From NCBI GenBank assembly GCA_030411725.1, contig MU839828.1, forward strand, positions 1,736,001 to 1,800,000: a stretch of DNA of 64,000 nucleotides, written 5' to 3'. Shown one piece after another: positions 10,945 through 22,175 of the stretch (the first letter of the stretch is position 1; every line of letters starts with the position of its first letter). The stretch comes from Echria macrotheca (lineage: Eukaryota; Ascomycota; Sordariomycetes; Sordariales; Schizotheciaceae). The notes beneath the pieces are model-generated. The model was not told the DNA's origin. It worked only from the letters and a program-made list of their open reading frames with translations, and made no database searches. The position numbers and the translations under genes were made by a program.

Positions 10945-12165
10945 CTACCTCTTCCTCTTCGAATCCATCTCAGCCAAGACCGCCTCCAAAGCCTTCGCGG
11001 CCCGTACCTCCTGCTTCCGAAACACGCCATTAAAAAAGTCCGGCAAAACCCTCACACTATTGGCATGCTCCAGCGCAAACCCAACCTCGGCATCCCGTCC
11101 ACACCGCTCCCTCGTAACCCTTACCGCCTCCCTCAGCATATCCCCGCCCACGCCACGCCCGCGATACCGCAACTTAGTCGTCCACGCCCTGATCACGCCC
11201 TTCCCACCCTTCAAGCTCAAACTCCTATTCTTCTTCTTCCCCGCCAGCGCCGCGTTCGGCTCAAGCCTCAGCACGAGCGCGCCAATCAAATCCTTGCCGA
11301 AGCGCGTGCCGATCACGACATCCTCCTCGCCATCCTCGGAAACCAGCCAGTCCCACCGAATCGCCTCGGCCGCCTGTATATACCCCGCCGCGAGGTAGCG
11401 GATGGCCATGAGGTAGCTCATGACCACGCCGCAGACCATCATCAGCGTCGTGCCGACGTCTTTGTTGCGCTGCACCCAGCCGTACTGGTACGCGCCTGCC
11501 AGGAACAATCCCAACACGCCGAGGAGGATCGGGTTCGTGACGAGGGTGTACGAGGCCTGTTGGCGCTGCTGGGCGACGCTGTCGGCGACGAGGCGGAGGG
11601 CGTCGACCTTTTCGTCGTGCGTGGTGAGGACGTCGAGGGATAGGGGCGGGATGTCGTCGAGCGCCGTCAGGGGCGGGTTGGCGGCCAGCGGGGAGGGTGA
11701 CGGTGGTGCCATGGTGGATGAGTGCGGCTCTAGGTAGGGGGTTGACACATTGGACGACATGGCCGAGTGTGGAAGGACAAGATTCGCCCGTAGGAATGTG
11801 AAGAATGCTGGAAGACGTTAGCATATTGTCTCCTGAGCTCTGGCCAAAACTCCGGAGCAGCCGGATGTGAATGCGCCTGACATTGTTGATTTTTCTTAAA
11901 GGAAAGTAACGATCGTGCTCTGTCAACACCAAACTCAGGGGGCGCCAAGAATATCCAACAATTTTCACTTTGGCAGATCCCCCAAATCCAGGAAGAAGAG
12001 GGAGCAAAAAAGAACACGACACGCGACAGACGGAAATAATAAAAACTCACCGGCGCTCGTCTTCAAGCCAGGCATGGCATTGATCTTGTCCACAATGGTG
12101 CCCGGATGGCAGCCGGCGCTCAAATCGAGCTCGGGAACGGCGCCCATGTGCGGAGAGAGCTCCAT
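10945..12165 (-). CDS. Membrane-anchored GNAT-fold N-acetyltransferase-like protein
   Basis: The main exon (11807-10945) is secure from the ATG at 11760 (271 residues). It has two hydrophobic segments (about residues 78-97, LLGVLGLFLAGAYQYGW, and about 104-128, TTLMMVCGVVMSYLMA). A GNAT-like acetyl-CoA loop follows (RYRGRGVGGDMLREAV). This architecture suggests a membrane-tethered acetyltransferase of unknown substrate. Upstream, an open stretch with ATG at 12165 (MELSPHMGAVPELDLSAG...) ends at a GTGAGT donor (12050). It can splice over 243 bp (branch GCTAAC, acceptor CTTCCAG) to 11807, in frame with the ATG at 11760. I extended the gene to 12165 for that reason, but the upstream exon may be 5' leader or belong to a longer N-terminus. 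The start is uncertain; the family call is moderate. Confidence 0.6.
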
Positions 12166-12274
12166 GTCATTGGCCAGGCGCGGCCTGCCACTGCTGGGGT
12201 AGAAATTTTTGAGTTTTTGAGGTGGTCGATGCGAGAGCGTCGTGGTGCGCCGACATCGAACAGCAGCGGTACGC

Positions 12275-15196
12275 CTAGTATCAAATGAATAATCAGTGAT
12301 GCTCCCGGCAAACGCAGATGTTCTGCAGTATCGTCGCGGTTTCAATCAATTCTGCACTATCCTCTGGGCTGAGTTGACAGTGCCGATATTGGCGGTCATG
12401 TCGCCTTGATGAGGTGGGGTGGGGGGGAGGGCAAGGAGGGGCAGCAGCAGAAGTCGGGCCTAGAACCTACATGGTCAGCGAGCTACGACAGAGCAGCCCA
12501 ACACTGATGATGACTGAGAGCAGCAGACAAAACTCAGTGTCCAAGCTATAGTTATACCAACAAAAGATAAGGACGCTCGCGGGAAGGACGATGATACACA
12601 GGATTCCTGGAATCAAGGTCGGAAACGGCGATAGCGACCTCTTTATTATTCGACCCCCAAAACAAGCATTCCGCTCAGACAAACGTCTGGGGCAGCCGGG
12701 TCTCCTGGTCAGAGGCTGGGAGCCAACGAAGGGACGGCCAATCCATGTCGTCGTCCCACGGCTCTGCAGACTCTTTGTTTGATAGAAGCGATAAGGGGTC
12801 CTGTAGACCAATGGGGAGTCCATCGGGCGATCCCATCTGGGTTTCTGAGAGCCCTTCCGCCAACCACAAACCACAGCCCGCCCCCCTTCACCGCACCAAA
12901 TGTTGCGCTGCGGAACAGCCCAACGAGAAACAAACCGTCGAGAAATACCCACTGGGCCGCCGTGGTGGCGAGCCGATGATGATGCAAGTGACCAGCCCCG
13001 CAACGGAGCTGTGTGAGTGGACCGCCTATGCACGGGAGCGTCGTTTGGCTTGTTTCGAGATGGCAGATAGCCGAATCGACTGCTTTACCCAGAGTCTGGA
13101 ACGGCGCGCTAGGGGGGGCTAGGGTCGTGGCCGGCTCACATGTCGTCTTGAATCTCTCCCAAATCGGCCATGGGCAGATCATCAGGCGGCATAACGGTGT
13201 GAACAACGGCCCCCATTCGGCGATCTGGGATTCCCCTCACCACCGCAGAGATTGGTCCACGGCACCCTTCTGGATCGAGACCAGGTCGTTGCTGGCCGTC
13301 ACTCCGCATTCCCCAAACTCGGAACAGCCGCAGGACGTCGAGGAGGGGAACCATCAACTCGAAACAGAGCACCACTCGTTGTCAACAAAGCAGCTGACCG
13401 TGATGCTTGGAGCTGTAAAAAACCAGGCTTCCCCGGACGGCATGAGGTGGATTGAGCAAATATAGACGCCGGGGCATTCGGCTACACCTGCAGGTTGGAA
13501 ACAACGCTGACAGCTTCGAGTCGTGCATTGGCTCGGTGTTTGAGACGGCCTGGGAGGCTGTCAGTGCCCCGCCAAGCCCCGCCATCACCACTCCAGCTTC
13601 AACCTCAAACATGGCCTCCGCCTCCTGCGTCCGGACGTCGCTCACGGCGATCCATAAATGGATCTCACCGGGAAAATCTGACATGCCGTGTGGGTTCCCT
13701 CGGTGGTGGTTTTTTTCTGGGAGTTCCTTTTTTGTTCAACTCGTCGTGCCACATTGTCTCGGTCCGACAGGCAGCTCCTGGTGCAGATTTTGAGGTTGAT
13801 AAGAGATAAGCTGAAGGCCGACACGGCTGGCAGTTCTGGGTTCCTGGGTTTGGATACGGTATCTGGATGGCTGGTTGCAGCCGATCACTCCTGATCTGTG
13901 TCTGCTGGAAAGATAACCACTGCCAAGTCTTTTGATGGCACACTGAACCCTTCGGAACCCTTCAACGGTTGGGTCCAAGCACTGCACGTGATGGAGACGA
14001 ACCGGGACCGATGAAGTCGTCAAGATCGCAGTCGACAGGATGAACAGGGGTAACTGATACACGGTGAAGAGCTGCCATTTCGTCGATCGGCAGGGTGGTC
14101 GCGGTCATCGCATTGCGTCGAATGAGTCTGTTCCGTCGAAGAAGCGGGTAACACGGTCGGTGTGCTCATGAGGATTTGGTACCCGAGAAAAGCAAATGTC
14201 TCGACGAGAGAATGGGATGGCACTTGGTCAAGAAGGCGCGTGCGGTCTGGTCAAGGAACCCTCGTGATGAGAATGTGGGGGTCACGGCCGCCCTAAGAGT
14301 GGAGTCAGAGCTGCTGGGGGTCAAACCAGCCAACAATTGTTCCCACGGCTTCTGTGATTCAATTGCGAGGCCAGCGTTGTCTCTCTGGGAGGACAAATGC
14401 AGGACTTGGTGCGAGCGTCGTGTCCCTCACCGGTGGCCCAGCCGCCAACGTCCTGATCTCCGGCAAACGCATGGTGGCTGTTCGCAGCCCGCGATCCTTC
14501 CCCATCTGGGCATATCTTGGCCCCGCGGCAGTACGCTGCGGGACTGTTACCAGCGGTTACCGTTGACAAGTCCGGCCAGGCTCAGCTCGTCAGCTCGGGA
14601 AGTGTGCGAAATCTGCCTTGTTTTTGGCCCCCGCGCCTCTTTATTGGTCTGACCTGCATGTCCGGGACAAACGCAATCGAGGCAGGCCGCCGAGGGGAAC
14701 GGAATCGGACGCAATCTGATGACCCCGCGGCGACACTGGCCAGCAGCAGCGAACAGGACGACAAGAGGATCGCGGACCAGGTCGTCTCCGACTGCGGCAG
14801 TCGGGAGAGGCATGTGCCGGGAGCGGAGAGGGCGCGGGATGCAGCGTGGTTGGTGATGAGCAGCGGAGGAAAAAGCGTGCAGCTTAACTAAGGGCGAGAG
14901 AGGCAGCCAATCCGGCGTCTCGGCAAGCCTTACAGCGGCTGTGTCCCACCAAGTCCTACCCAAGTCCTAAACACCTGCGGTCGGCGCCGCGGGCCAAGTT
15001 CTCGACCTGAAGCGGGAGGCTTCCTAGGACCTCGGTGACGTCCCCTCACTTCGCAGGCCTCTCAGGCACCGCCCTCGACAATCGGCTCCGCAGGATATAA
15101 CAAAAATGGGTGGCGGATGATCGCGTTTTTGCTTTGTTCCGCCCCTAGTGCTCCGTCATTTGTCTCCGCCGGCTGCAGGTCTGTTATCCTCGCATC
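12275..15196. other. 2.9-kb non-coding region upstream of the C2H2 gene
   Basis: Several open frames of 60-190 codons occur on both strands, but none has recognisable domains, splice continuity or plausible composition. I treat them as chance frames in GC-rich DNA. The C2H2 gene at 15197 therefore appears to have a long upstream region, possibly with a long 5' UTR. A G-rich run lies at 12412-12430. No repeat or mobile element was recognised. Confidence 0.5.
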
Positions 15197-18099
15197 ATGG
15201 AGTCCAAAAAAGCGGCCATGTTTGCCTCCCTGATGGACGACGACTCGGACGGCCCCGGCGCCGCCCATTTCAGGTCGTCGTCGCCCTCGCCCTTCGGCGA
15301 CAACGGCCCCGCGCGTGGAGTCGCGGGCATCGGACCCAACCCGCAAGATCTGTCCTGCGTGTAGGTCATGCTCAACCCGGGACCGAGGGCACTCCTAACC
15401 TGCTGCAGAACCCGCCAGGCCTTCCAGGAGGACTGCGCCCGCAACCGCTTCATCGTCTGGGCTGCCGTCAAGCGCAACTCGAACCCGCGCATGAAGGCCG
15501 AGGAGAAGCTGCGGTGTCCGCTGCTCAAGTGCAACCGCCAGTTCCCAGACCACGAGTCGATGCTCCAGCATATCGAGCATTGCGCCTATCTCGCCACGGG
15601 CGAGTACCTATGTTATGATCACATGAGGGTGGAGCGCTTCGACGATCTCAAGTGCAAGCGGTGTCTGTACCACCCCTCCAAGAGGAAGAAGATACTGTCG
15701 ATGGCCAAGAACTTTTTTCACTCCATAGGCCACAAGTCCAAGAAGAACGCGTTTGGGTCCGACGCCGACGACAGCCTGCTCGCCCCCCCTCCGAGCTACG
15801 ATTCGCTAGGCATCCCTCCGGCCCCGAGTGGCAACGTCATCGAGCTTTCGTCGACCGAGATTGTCGAGATCGACTCGACCGAGGTTAGCAATATTCACTT
15901 TTCCAGTCTAGCCGGAACCGACGGTGGCATCGACCCCCAGGCTCTTCTGGTTCCCGAACTCGACTCCGTCATGCCGCCCAGTGATCCTTTTGCGCAGTGG
16001 TCAACCTCCATGTTGACGGAATCGTCATTCGCTTTTGCCGATGAGTACGCCAGTCGGAACCCGGGGGCTCGACCGGCTCTTCAGGTCACGACACAAGGTC
16101 TTCCCGCCCGCCGCTACGTACCACCACGGCCGGTGCAGCGCCCACCGGGTAAAGGGTTATCGCCGAGCTCGTCGGTGCGATCGACGGCGAGTACCGACAC
16201 CACGACGAGCACGAGCAGCAACGTCAGTTCGCTGGTCTCACCGGCCTCGAACTGGAGTGGAGCATGGTCGATGCAATCGGGTGTCAATACCAGCTTGACG
16301 TCGCCTGTCGATGGATTCGGGCCATTTGCCGACTCCATCTTTACGGATCCCCACAACTTTCTGTCAGAGCTCCCAGCAGACATCCCGCCCTGCAAAGCCG
16401 AGATCATGGGGTCCGACCCGCTGCTCTTCCAGCCGCAGCCGGTCGTGAATGTCATGTACCCGACCGATCTCGTTGTTCCGGACAATGCGATGGCGATGCT
16501 CGACATTGACGAGCCGGAGCTGCCGGGAGAAGGCACGTGCATGTCTGAGACCAAGTCGGTGGTGGGTTCTGCCTGGGACGCCCTGCAGGAGCATCTGGTG
16601 TCGTCGACGCTCAAGATTCAGCACGTCCAGGGCAACTACCTGGCCGACCAGCTCAAGACCATGTCGATCTCGACCATCGCAGCTTCTGGCCTGCGAACAC
16701 TGCGGACGCTCCTCGAAGGCGGACAACCATCGTCCGCCATCGACACCCTTTGTTTTATCCATCTCATGTATGCGTTCTCTCTGGCGGTGCATGAAAACGG
16801 CACGTCAAACAAGTCGAAGCAGTTTTTCCTACAGTCTTTATCATACGCCTCATCGCTCCCTCCCAACGATCGACCGGCCTATACGGAGCTGGCCTTTGGG
16901 ATCTGGAAGCCGGCCGATGTAAACCAAGCGGATATAAGTAGTCATTTTGCCCGGGGTCCCTCGCAGCCGCCCAGCAGGTCGTCGAGCTTGAAGGGCAAGG
17001 GTCCTGAGAACGTGCATGAAGGGTTTGGGGATGGGCCAACGGACTTATTGGTCACTGCGGCTCGGGATTTCCTCGATGGTGAGTCTTCCGCCGTTGACTG
17101 CAGAACTGAGCTGACCATTCAGAACTCGAACTGTCGCTGGTGATGGGACAAATCCCGTCGTCTCCGGAGGTGCAGACCTCAGAGTTGTACGTTAAGCATC
17201 TGCAAGAGCTCAACCCGACGGGCTCGGTAAACCGGGGATTCGCTGCTAGCGTCAGCTACGTGTTGACGGTGCTGGGTGGCGAGTTTGGCGATGTTGTCAG
17301 CCTCAAAGACAAGCTGATAGGGGTCGGTCAACGAGCCAATGACGGGTCGATCTCGAGCGTGCGGAGGGCCGAGATCGAGATTCTGTTTGCTGGAAAGGTA
17401 CAGTGATCAAATCTGAGGGGATGCACAAGCTAACAGTAACAGGAATGCATCTCCCCGGTGAGATTCTTCGATAGTTATACGCCCGAGGTTAGGAATCTGT
17501 GCGACCAGATCTACAGCCAACACGATGCCGGGGTCTCGAGACGAAATGCCTACCATCAGGCCGGCATCTCGCTTATTGAGCGGCTGATCCCCGAGTTCGA
17601 CAAGTCGACGGGCGAGCCGTTGGACCTTCACGACGATTTCGACGAGTTTTTCGAACAGCTTACCGAGGGCTCGGCAGCAAACGGAGACCTCCAGTTCCCG
17701 CTCGATCTTGGGTCAAGCAGCAAGGCGGACGTGCAGATGCAGACGTTGTTTCCAGCAGAAACGTCAGCGCAGCCCGGCGATACAGACGGCAAGGGCGAGA
17801 CCCCCGAGCAGGCGGCCCAGAAGGTGGAGGCGAACTCGTGCTGCGAGATCTGCGGATACCGGCCGAAGGGCGATCCGCAGTGGTTTAAGGGCAGCATGGC
17901 CAAGCACAAGAAGCTGCAGCACAGCACGGCACCGCCCAAGATTTACAAGTGTCCGTATCCGGGGTGTACGAGCCAGTACAAGAACCGGCCGGATAATTTG
18001 AGGCAGCACCAGATTGAGAAGAATCACTGGGTCGATAAGGGGGATGAGGCGACACCGCGACGGCCGAGCAAGCGGAAGAAGGTGGATACAGAGGAGTAA
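15197..18099 (+). CDS. C2H2 zinc-finger protein, putative transcription regulator
   Basis: Predicted 921 residues. Exons: 15197-15360, 15409-17078, 17123-17397, 17443-18099; introns of 44-48 bp with matching phases. The start ATG at 15197 (MESKKAAMFASLMDDD) comes before the first intron, whose GTAGGT donor creates an apparent stop if unspliced. An N-terminal C2H2-like motif lies at about residues 89-111 (CPLLKCNRQF...HIEHC). The middle 450 residues are Ser/Thr/Pro-rich and probably disordered. Two C-terminal fingers follow at about 835-862 (CCEICGY...HKKLQH) and 870-898 (YKCPYPGC...HQIEKNH), then a basic tail (RRPSKRKKV) that could be a nuclear signal. It is probably a fungal-specific DNA-binding protein; target and pathway cannot be read from the sequence. 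Confidence 0.85.
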
Positions 18100-18743
18100 C
18101 TTTTTGGACCTGGCGTTTGGCTTGGACTACCAAGGGTAGATGCATTTAGGGTATTTGGGGGGATATGGTTGGCGTTGGATGTATTATTATATGGGATTGT
18201 GATACCACTGTGCATGTCCAAGACTGGCAGACTGGCGTTTGGGTTTCTGGTATCTGGGTATCTGGATGGCATGCTCCTGCAGGAAACGGGAGCTAGAGAG
18301 TTGTTACTTTTGGATGGAAACGAATTAGTCCATCCTATCAATATTTAAGAAGTATTAAACTCTTGTCATGCATTTTAGACAAGTCGCGGGTGGTGAAGTG
18401 AGGGGAGGTCACCGGGTCAGTGGAGTGAGGGGCAACCGGTGCAATCGGACCTCAGCCCACGCCTTGGACTCTTGGTAACATGCCATTGTTTTCGACACCC
18501 GCCAGTCATTTAAGAAGAGATCTCAAATCCAGCTGAGTGTCTTCTTACTCGGTTTACATCCCTCCTATTTTTGTGACTAAAATACTGAGTGTCTCCCATT
18601 TGGTCATCAACCTCGGCTCACCCACTTCCACTCAACCTCCAACCTCACCGTCACACACAAACCAAGCACCACAACACCACATCCCAAAAGAACACACGCA
18701 AAACAACACCAACGGCAAACTAAAATAATCACAAAAATCCAAA
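18100..18743. promoter_or_regulatory. Intergenic between the C2H2 gene and ribokinase
   Basis: No gene is seen. Bases 18600-18740 just upstream of the ribokinase ATG are C/A-rich and purine-poor (CCAACCTCACC, CACAACACC), typical of a fungal 5' leader. The ATG context is CCAAAATGG. Confidence 0.35.
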
Positions 18744-19781
18744 ATGGCTCGCAACATCACAATCCTCGGCTCCCTCAACATCGACCTAGTCACCCGCGTG
18801 CCCCACCACCCCCTCCCCGGCGAGACCCTGACAGCCTCATCATTCTCCATCTCCCCCGGCGGCAAAGGCGCCAACCAAGCCGTCGCCTGCGCCAAACTCT
18901 CGCGACCGCGTCCATCATCCTCGTCTCTCCCTTCCCCAGGAAACAATGAAGAAAAAACCAAAGCAGAGGAAACAGCCCACATCCGAATGGTAGGCTCCCT
19001 CGGCCCAGACAGCTACGGCACCACCCTCCTCCAAAATCTATCCGTCCACGGCGTCGACACCTCCGGAATCCGCGTCCTGTCGGGCGAATACAAGACCGGC
19101 ATAGCGTTTATCATTGTGGACGAGCCTACCGGCGAGAACAGGATCATCCTCTCGCCCGAGGCGAACTGGTTCTATTCCTCGCCTACATCCCTCTTATCTT
19201 CGCCGGATACGCTCCGCGGATCACCGGTCGACGATTCAGACAGTGGAAAACTTCCAGATCTACTGATCATGCAGCTCGAGATCCCGCTGGCCACCGTCCT
19301 GGCCGCGCTGCGCGCCGCGCGGAACGACGGTGTCAAAGTTTTATTCAATCCGGCGCCTGCGCAGCATCTTCCCTTAGATATATATCGCGGGCTGGAACAC
19401 TTGGTCGTCAACGAGACGGAGGCGGCGATGCTTGCTTCGGTTGATGTCTCTGTGCTGGATACGGAGGAGGGCTGCGAAAAAGTCGCGGGGGAGTTTGTTT
19501 CGCGAGGAGTTAAAAATGTGGTCATCACGCTTGGGGGGAGGGGGGTGTATTATATGAACGACGGGAAGAAAAAGGGGCTGGTGCCGGCGGAGAAGGCTGC
19601 GGTGGTGGATACCACGGGCGCGGGGGATACGTTTGTCGGACGGTATGCGCTGGATGTTGTCGAGGGCGATGGGGGGTTTGAGATTGAGAAGGCTGTGAGG
19701 AAGGCGAATCGCGCGGCTAAGATGGCGGTTGAACGGAGGGGGGCTGCGGATTCGATCCCTTGGAGGGATGAGTTGGAGTAG
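18744..19781 (+). CDS. RBK1: Ribokinase (PfkB family)
   Basis: A single uninterrupted frame of 345 residues, close to the family's usual length. Ribokinase phosphorylates D-ribose at O5 using ATP, feeding the pentose phosphate pathway and nucleotide synthesis in the cytosol. Motifs: start ITILGSLNIDLV; substrate-binding GGKGANQAVACAKL (about residues 39-52); KTGIAFIIVDEPTGENRII; FNPAPA; NETEAAML; and the PfkB signature DTTGAGDTFVG (about 289-299), whose GAGD aspartate is the catalytic base. A Ser/Pro-rich insertion of about 20 residues after AKL (RPSSSSLPSPGN) and another before DLLIMQLE look like fungal loop expansions. No intron is needed. Confidence in the family is very high; the symbol follows yeast naming. 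Confidence 0.95.
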   Translation: MARNITILGSLNIDLVTRVPHHPLPGETLTASSFSISPGGKGANQAVACAKLSRPRPSSSSLPSPGNNEEKTKAEETAHIRMVGSLGPDSYGTTLLQNLSVHGVDTSGIRVLSGEYKTGIAFIIVDEPTGENRIILSPEANWFYSSPTSLLSSPDTLRGSPVDDSDSGKLPDLLIMQLEIPLATVLAALRAARNDGVKVLFNPAPAQHLPLDIYRGLEHLVVNETEAAMLASVDVSVLDTEEGCEKVAGEFVSRGVKNVVITLGGRGVYYMNDGKKKGLVPAEKAAVVDTTGAGDTFVGRYALDVVEGDGGFEIEKAVRKANRAAKMAVERRGAADSIPWRDELE

Positions 19782-20428
19782 AGTCTTTTTTGGTGGGTTG
19801 CTGGGAGTGAGGTGTGCTGAGGTTGATGCCTGGGGGTAGTCGATGGCATGGATAGGTTTGTAGACATGGGAGAAGGTGATGTTGTGGGCAAGGGACTTGG
19901 AGGATTGACTTAGGGAGTCAGTCCGGATCTGTGATCTGACACAAAAACTTAAATGGCTGAATACATCTGTTGTAATGGCTTCCTCCTCCCTTATGTCAGC
20001 CCTGTCAATAAGAGATGTTGAAAAATTATTGTTGTGGTTGAAGTCTCTGATGTCGGAGTGAACCAAATGCCCAAGGTGTGCCCATTTTCCGAAAGCAACT
20101 AGCTCTATACAGAAACGACACCTACTCCGCACGATACTCTCTCAAAACTTTGCCAGTGATGGAGAAAGACATACCTTTATATAGCGGGAAAAGAGTTCTT
20201 GTCCAGAAGGGTTGTACATGTCATTTTGCAAGCCTCCTGACCTCGGACAAGCCCCCTCCATAGGTACCTTCTCTTCCCACACACAGGTATTTCCATCAGG
20301 TAACCGACCAACCCTACAACCACAATATATATATATATATTACTTGGAAGGCGCAAGAGAAAAAAAAGAAGCAACGAGTAAAAAAAAAAGATACACTCAA
20401 AGACTTGAGAGATGTCTGTCATAGATAA
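19782..20428. other. Ribokinase 3' flank up to tRNA-Met
   Basis: No gene is seen. A (AT)n microsatellite lies at about 20325-20341. A-runs at about 20360-20367 and 20380-20389 follow; read on the minus strand, the latter is a T-run downstream of the tRNA that could stop RNA polymerase III. Confidence 0.5.
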
Positions 20429-20529
20429 TGGGGAATGTGAGGCTCGAACTCACGACCTTTGGATAACTCTGATGTCTAACCAGATCATAATATATGAGAC
20501 CAACGCTCTACCAACTGAGCCAATTCCCC
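20429..20529 (-). tRNA. tRNA-Met(CAU), elongator type, with intron
   Basis: On the minus strand the acceptor stem GGGGAAT pairs with ATTCCCC and the discriminator is A. The D arm has TTGGCTCAGTTGGTAGAG and the T arm GTGAGTTCGAGCCTCAC. The anticodon loop reads CTCATA followed by a 28-nt intron (20465-20492), then AT-CCAA closing the stem, so the anticodon is CAU. The intron sits one base 3' of the anticodon, the standard eukaryotic place. The body without the intron is 73 nt. The presence of both a D-arm G18G19 and an intron favours elongator over initiator tRNA. Confidence 0.93.
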
Positions 20530-20622
20530 TTCCTCTTCTTATCCACCATGATCGGAATCTAAACACAAAAACATAGGTACCCACCAGACCATCATCCATA
20601 TCCTACCTTACATAAACATGGC

Positions 20623-22175
20623 TCAGGGATTCAACACACTCCCTTCCTGACGGTCTACCTTATTAGTCTTGAGATTCAACAGATCCACTTCTAGGTCATT
20701 GAAGCATCGGATGTTGATGCTGACGTTAACATTTTCAGCCTGATCTGCTCTTCGTGCTTCGTTCTCGAGCTCCTGTACCTTTACCTGCTCGGGATGTGCG
20801 GCCGGGTCGGTCTCGGTGTAGATGTGCACGCCGCAGGTTTTGCAGAATAGGGTTTTGTAGATGTGAGAGGTACCGGGGTTGTATGCCGTTAGATTCTGGG
20901 CGTTTTGGAGACGGGTTTGTGACGGGGGGAGGGTGATGGATATTGATCCTGTCTTTTTTTTGTATTTATTTTTGTCAGTAGAGAGATGCCTTATTGGTTG
21001 ATGAAATATGATAGCTGGGAGGCTGGGGGGATGCGGCCCGATCAGGCAAGTAAACCCGACTTAGTTATGGAATCATTTTTTCTCTCTTCCATTGTTGGGG
21101 ACGTGAATCACAAAAGCTGTGAGGATAGAACAGAAAAAGGGGGGAAGGATGGTCGGATATCGACCGGAGGATGGTGTACAAGAGAGTAACGGGAATAAAT
21201 GGAGAACGAGAAAAACTCACTCGCTGACAGATACTACAATTACACTCCACCAGCTGCTCTTCCCGTCCAGACACAGAGGTTGATTCCAAAGCGTTGTTCA
21301 CTCCCAGGGCGTGTCGCAATTTCACGGCGATCTGAACGTCCCCGCACCGACAGCTGCCGTGGTAGATCTGGCCGCCTTCCATCTCGAGGGCTGGTTCCTC
21401 GCCCGAATAGATAGGTGGTATCCATTGCGGGTTGATCTTGACGCCGTCGTGTCTAGATCATTTCGTTAGCATATTGCTATCTCTCAGTGAGTGCTGGGAA
21501 TATGACGGGGGTAGGATGAGGACGAGGAGCATGGTGGATCAAATGGAAATCCTAGGTCTAATTCGGGAATGCATTACATGAAAAATAAAATAAAGAGATA
21601 GAAAAATTAGGGTTGGGTGGTGAAAAGGGGCCCGAATGTTGATTCAAGCGTTGTTGCATAGTCGGATAGAGTGGGGGAGTTGAGAGTGAGAAAAAAAGGG
21701 GGGCACATACACAACAACATCAAGATCCCAAATACTCAGCCCCTGAAGTGTCCGCGCCTATCCCACTTCATTAGCAACCACTCCTACACTAACCACTTCC
21801 ACAAGAACACATACATTCACAGCCAGCCCAGGTCGATACTCTGGATTGACAGCCATAACCGACGTCCCGCAAACGCTACAGAACTAATCCCCCCATTTGG
21901 TCAGCACCCCGATCACACAACCAACTCTGTCACCACAGACATACCTTGTGAGTAGACCGATGCGGCCCACACACAAACTCCCTCAACAACCCATCATCCC
22001 TGATCACCGTCACGGCGCTGTCCGGCAGGAAGAGCCACACATAGGCCTTCTTCGTACAGCTGCTGCAGTTGCAGCCGATGGCCGACTTGAGATCCCCCGG
22101 CGTACGGACCTCGAAGACGAAAGCGCCGCAGTGGCAGCTTCCTTGATACGCTTTTGGCTCCTCGGTGGCGTCCAT
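20623..22175 (-). CDS. Tandem GFA/CENP-V-fold zinc protein
   Basis: Predicted 302 residues in five exons (minus strand): 22175-21945, 21883-21815, 21757-21711, 21452-21221, 20952-20623; the exon lengths sum to an exact reading frame. It contains two GFA (glutathione-dependent formaldehyde-activating enzyme, Mss4-like) domains in tandem. Domain one has GSCHCGAF, CNCSSC and FCSVCGTS. Domain two has GSCRCGDV, CNCSICQRTGS and FCKTCGVHIY. Each supplies the Cys sets that bind zinc in this family. Some members act on S-hydroxymethylglutathione, but most fungal copies have no known substrate, so no reaction is assigned. Two introns (258 and 268 bp) are long for this window. The last exon's acceptor is the AAG before ACAGGATC, which restores the QRTGSISI reading; the nearby CAG would break the frame. 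Confidence 0.88.
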
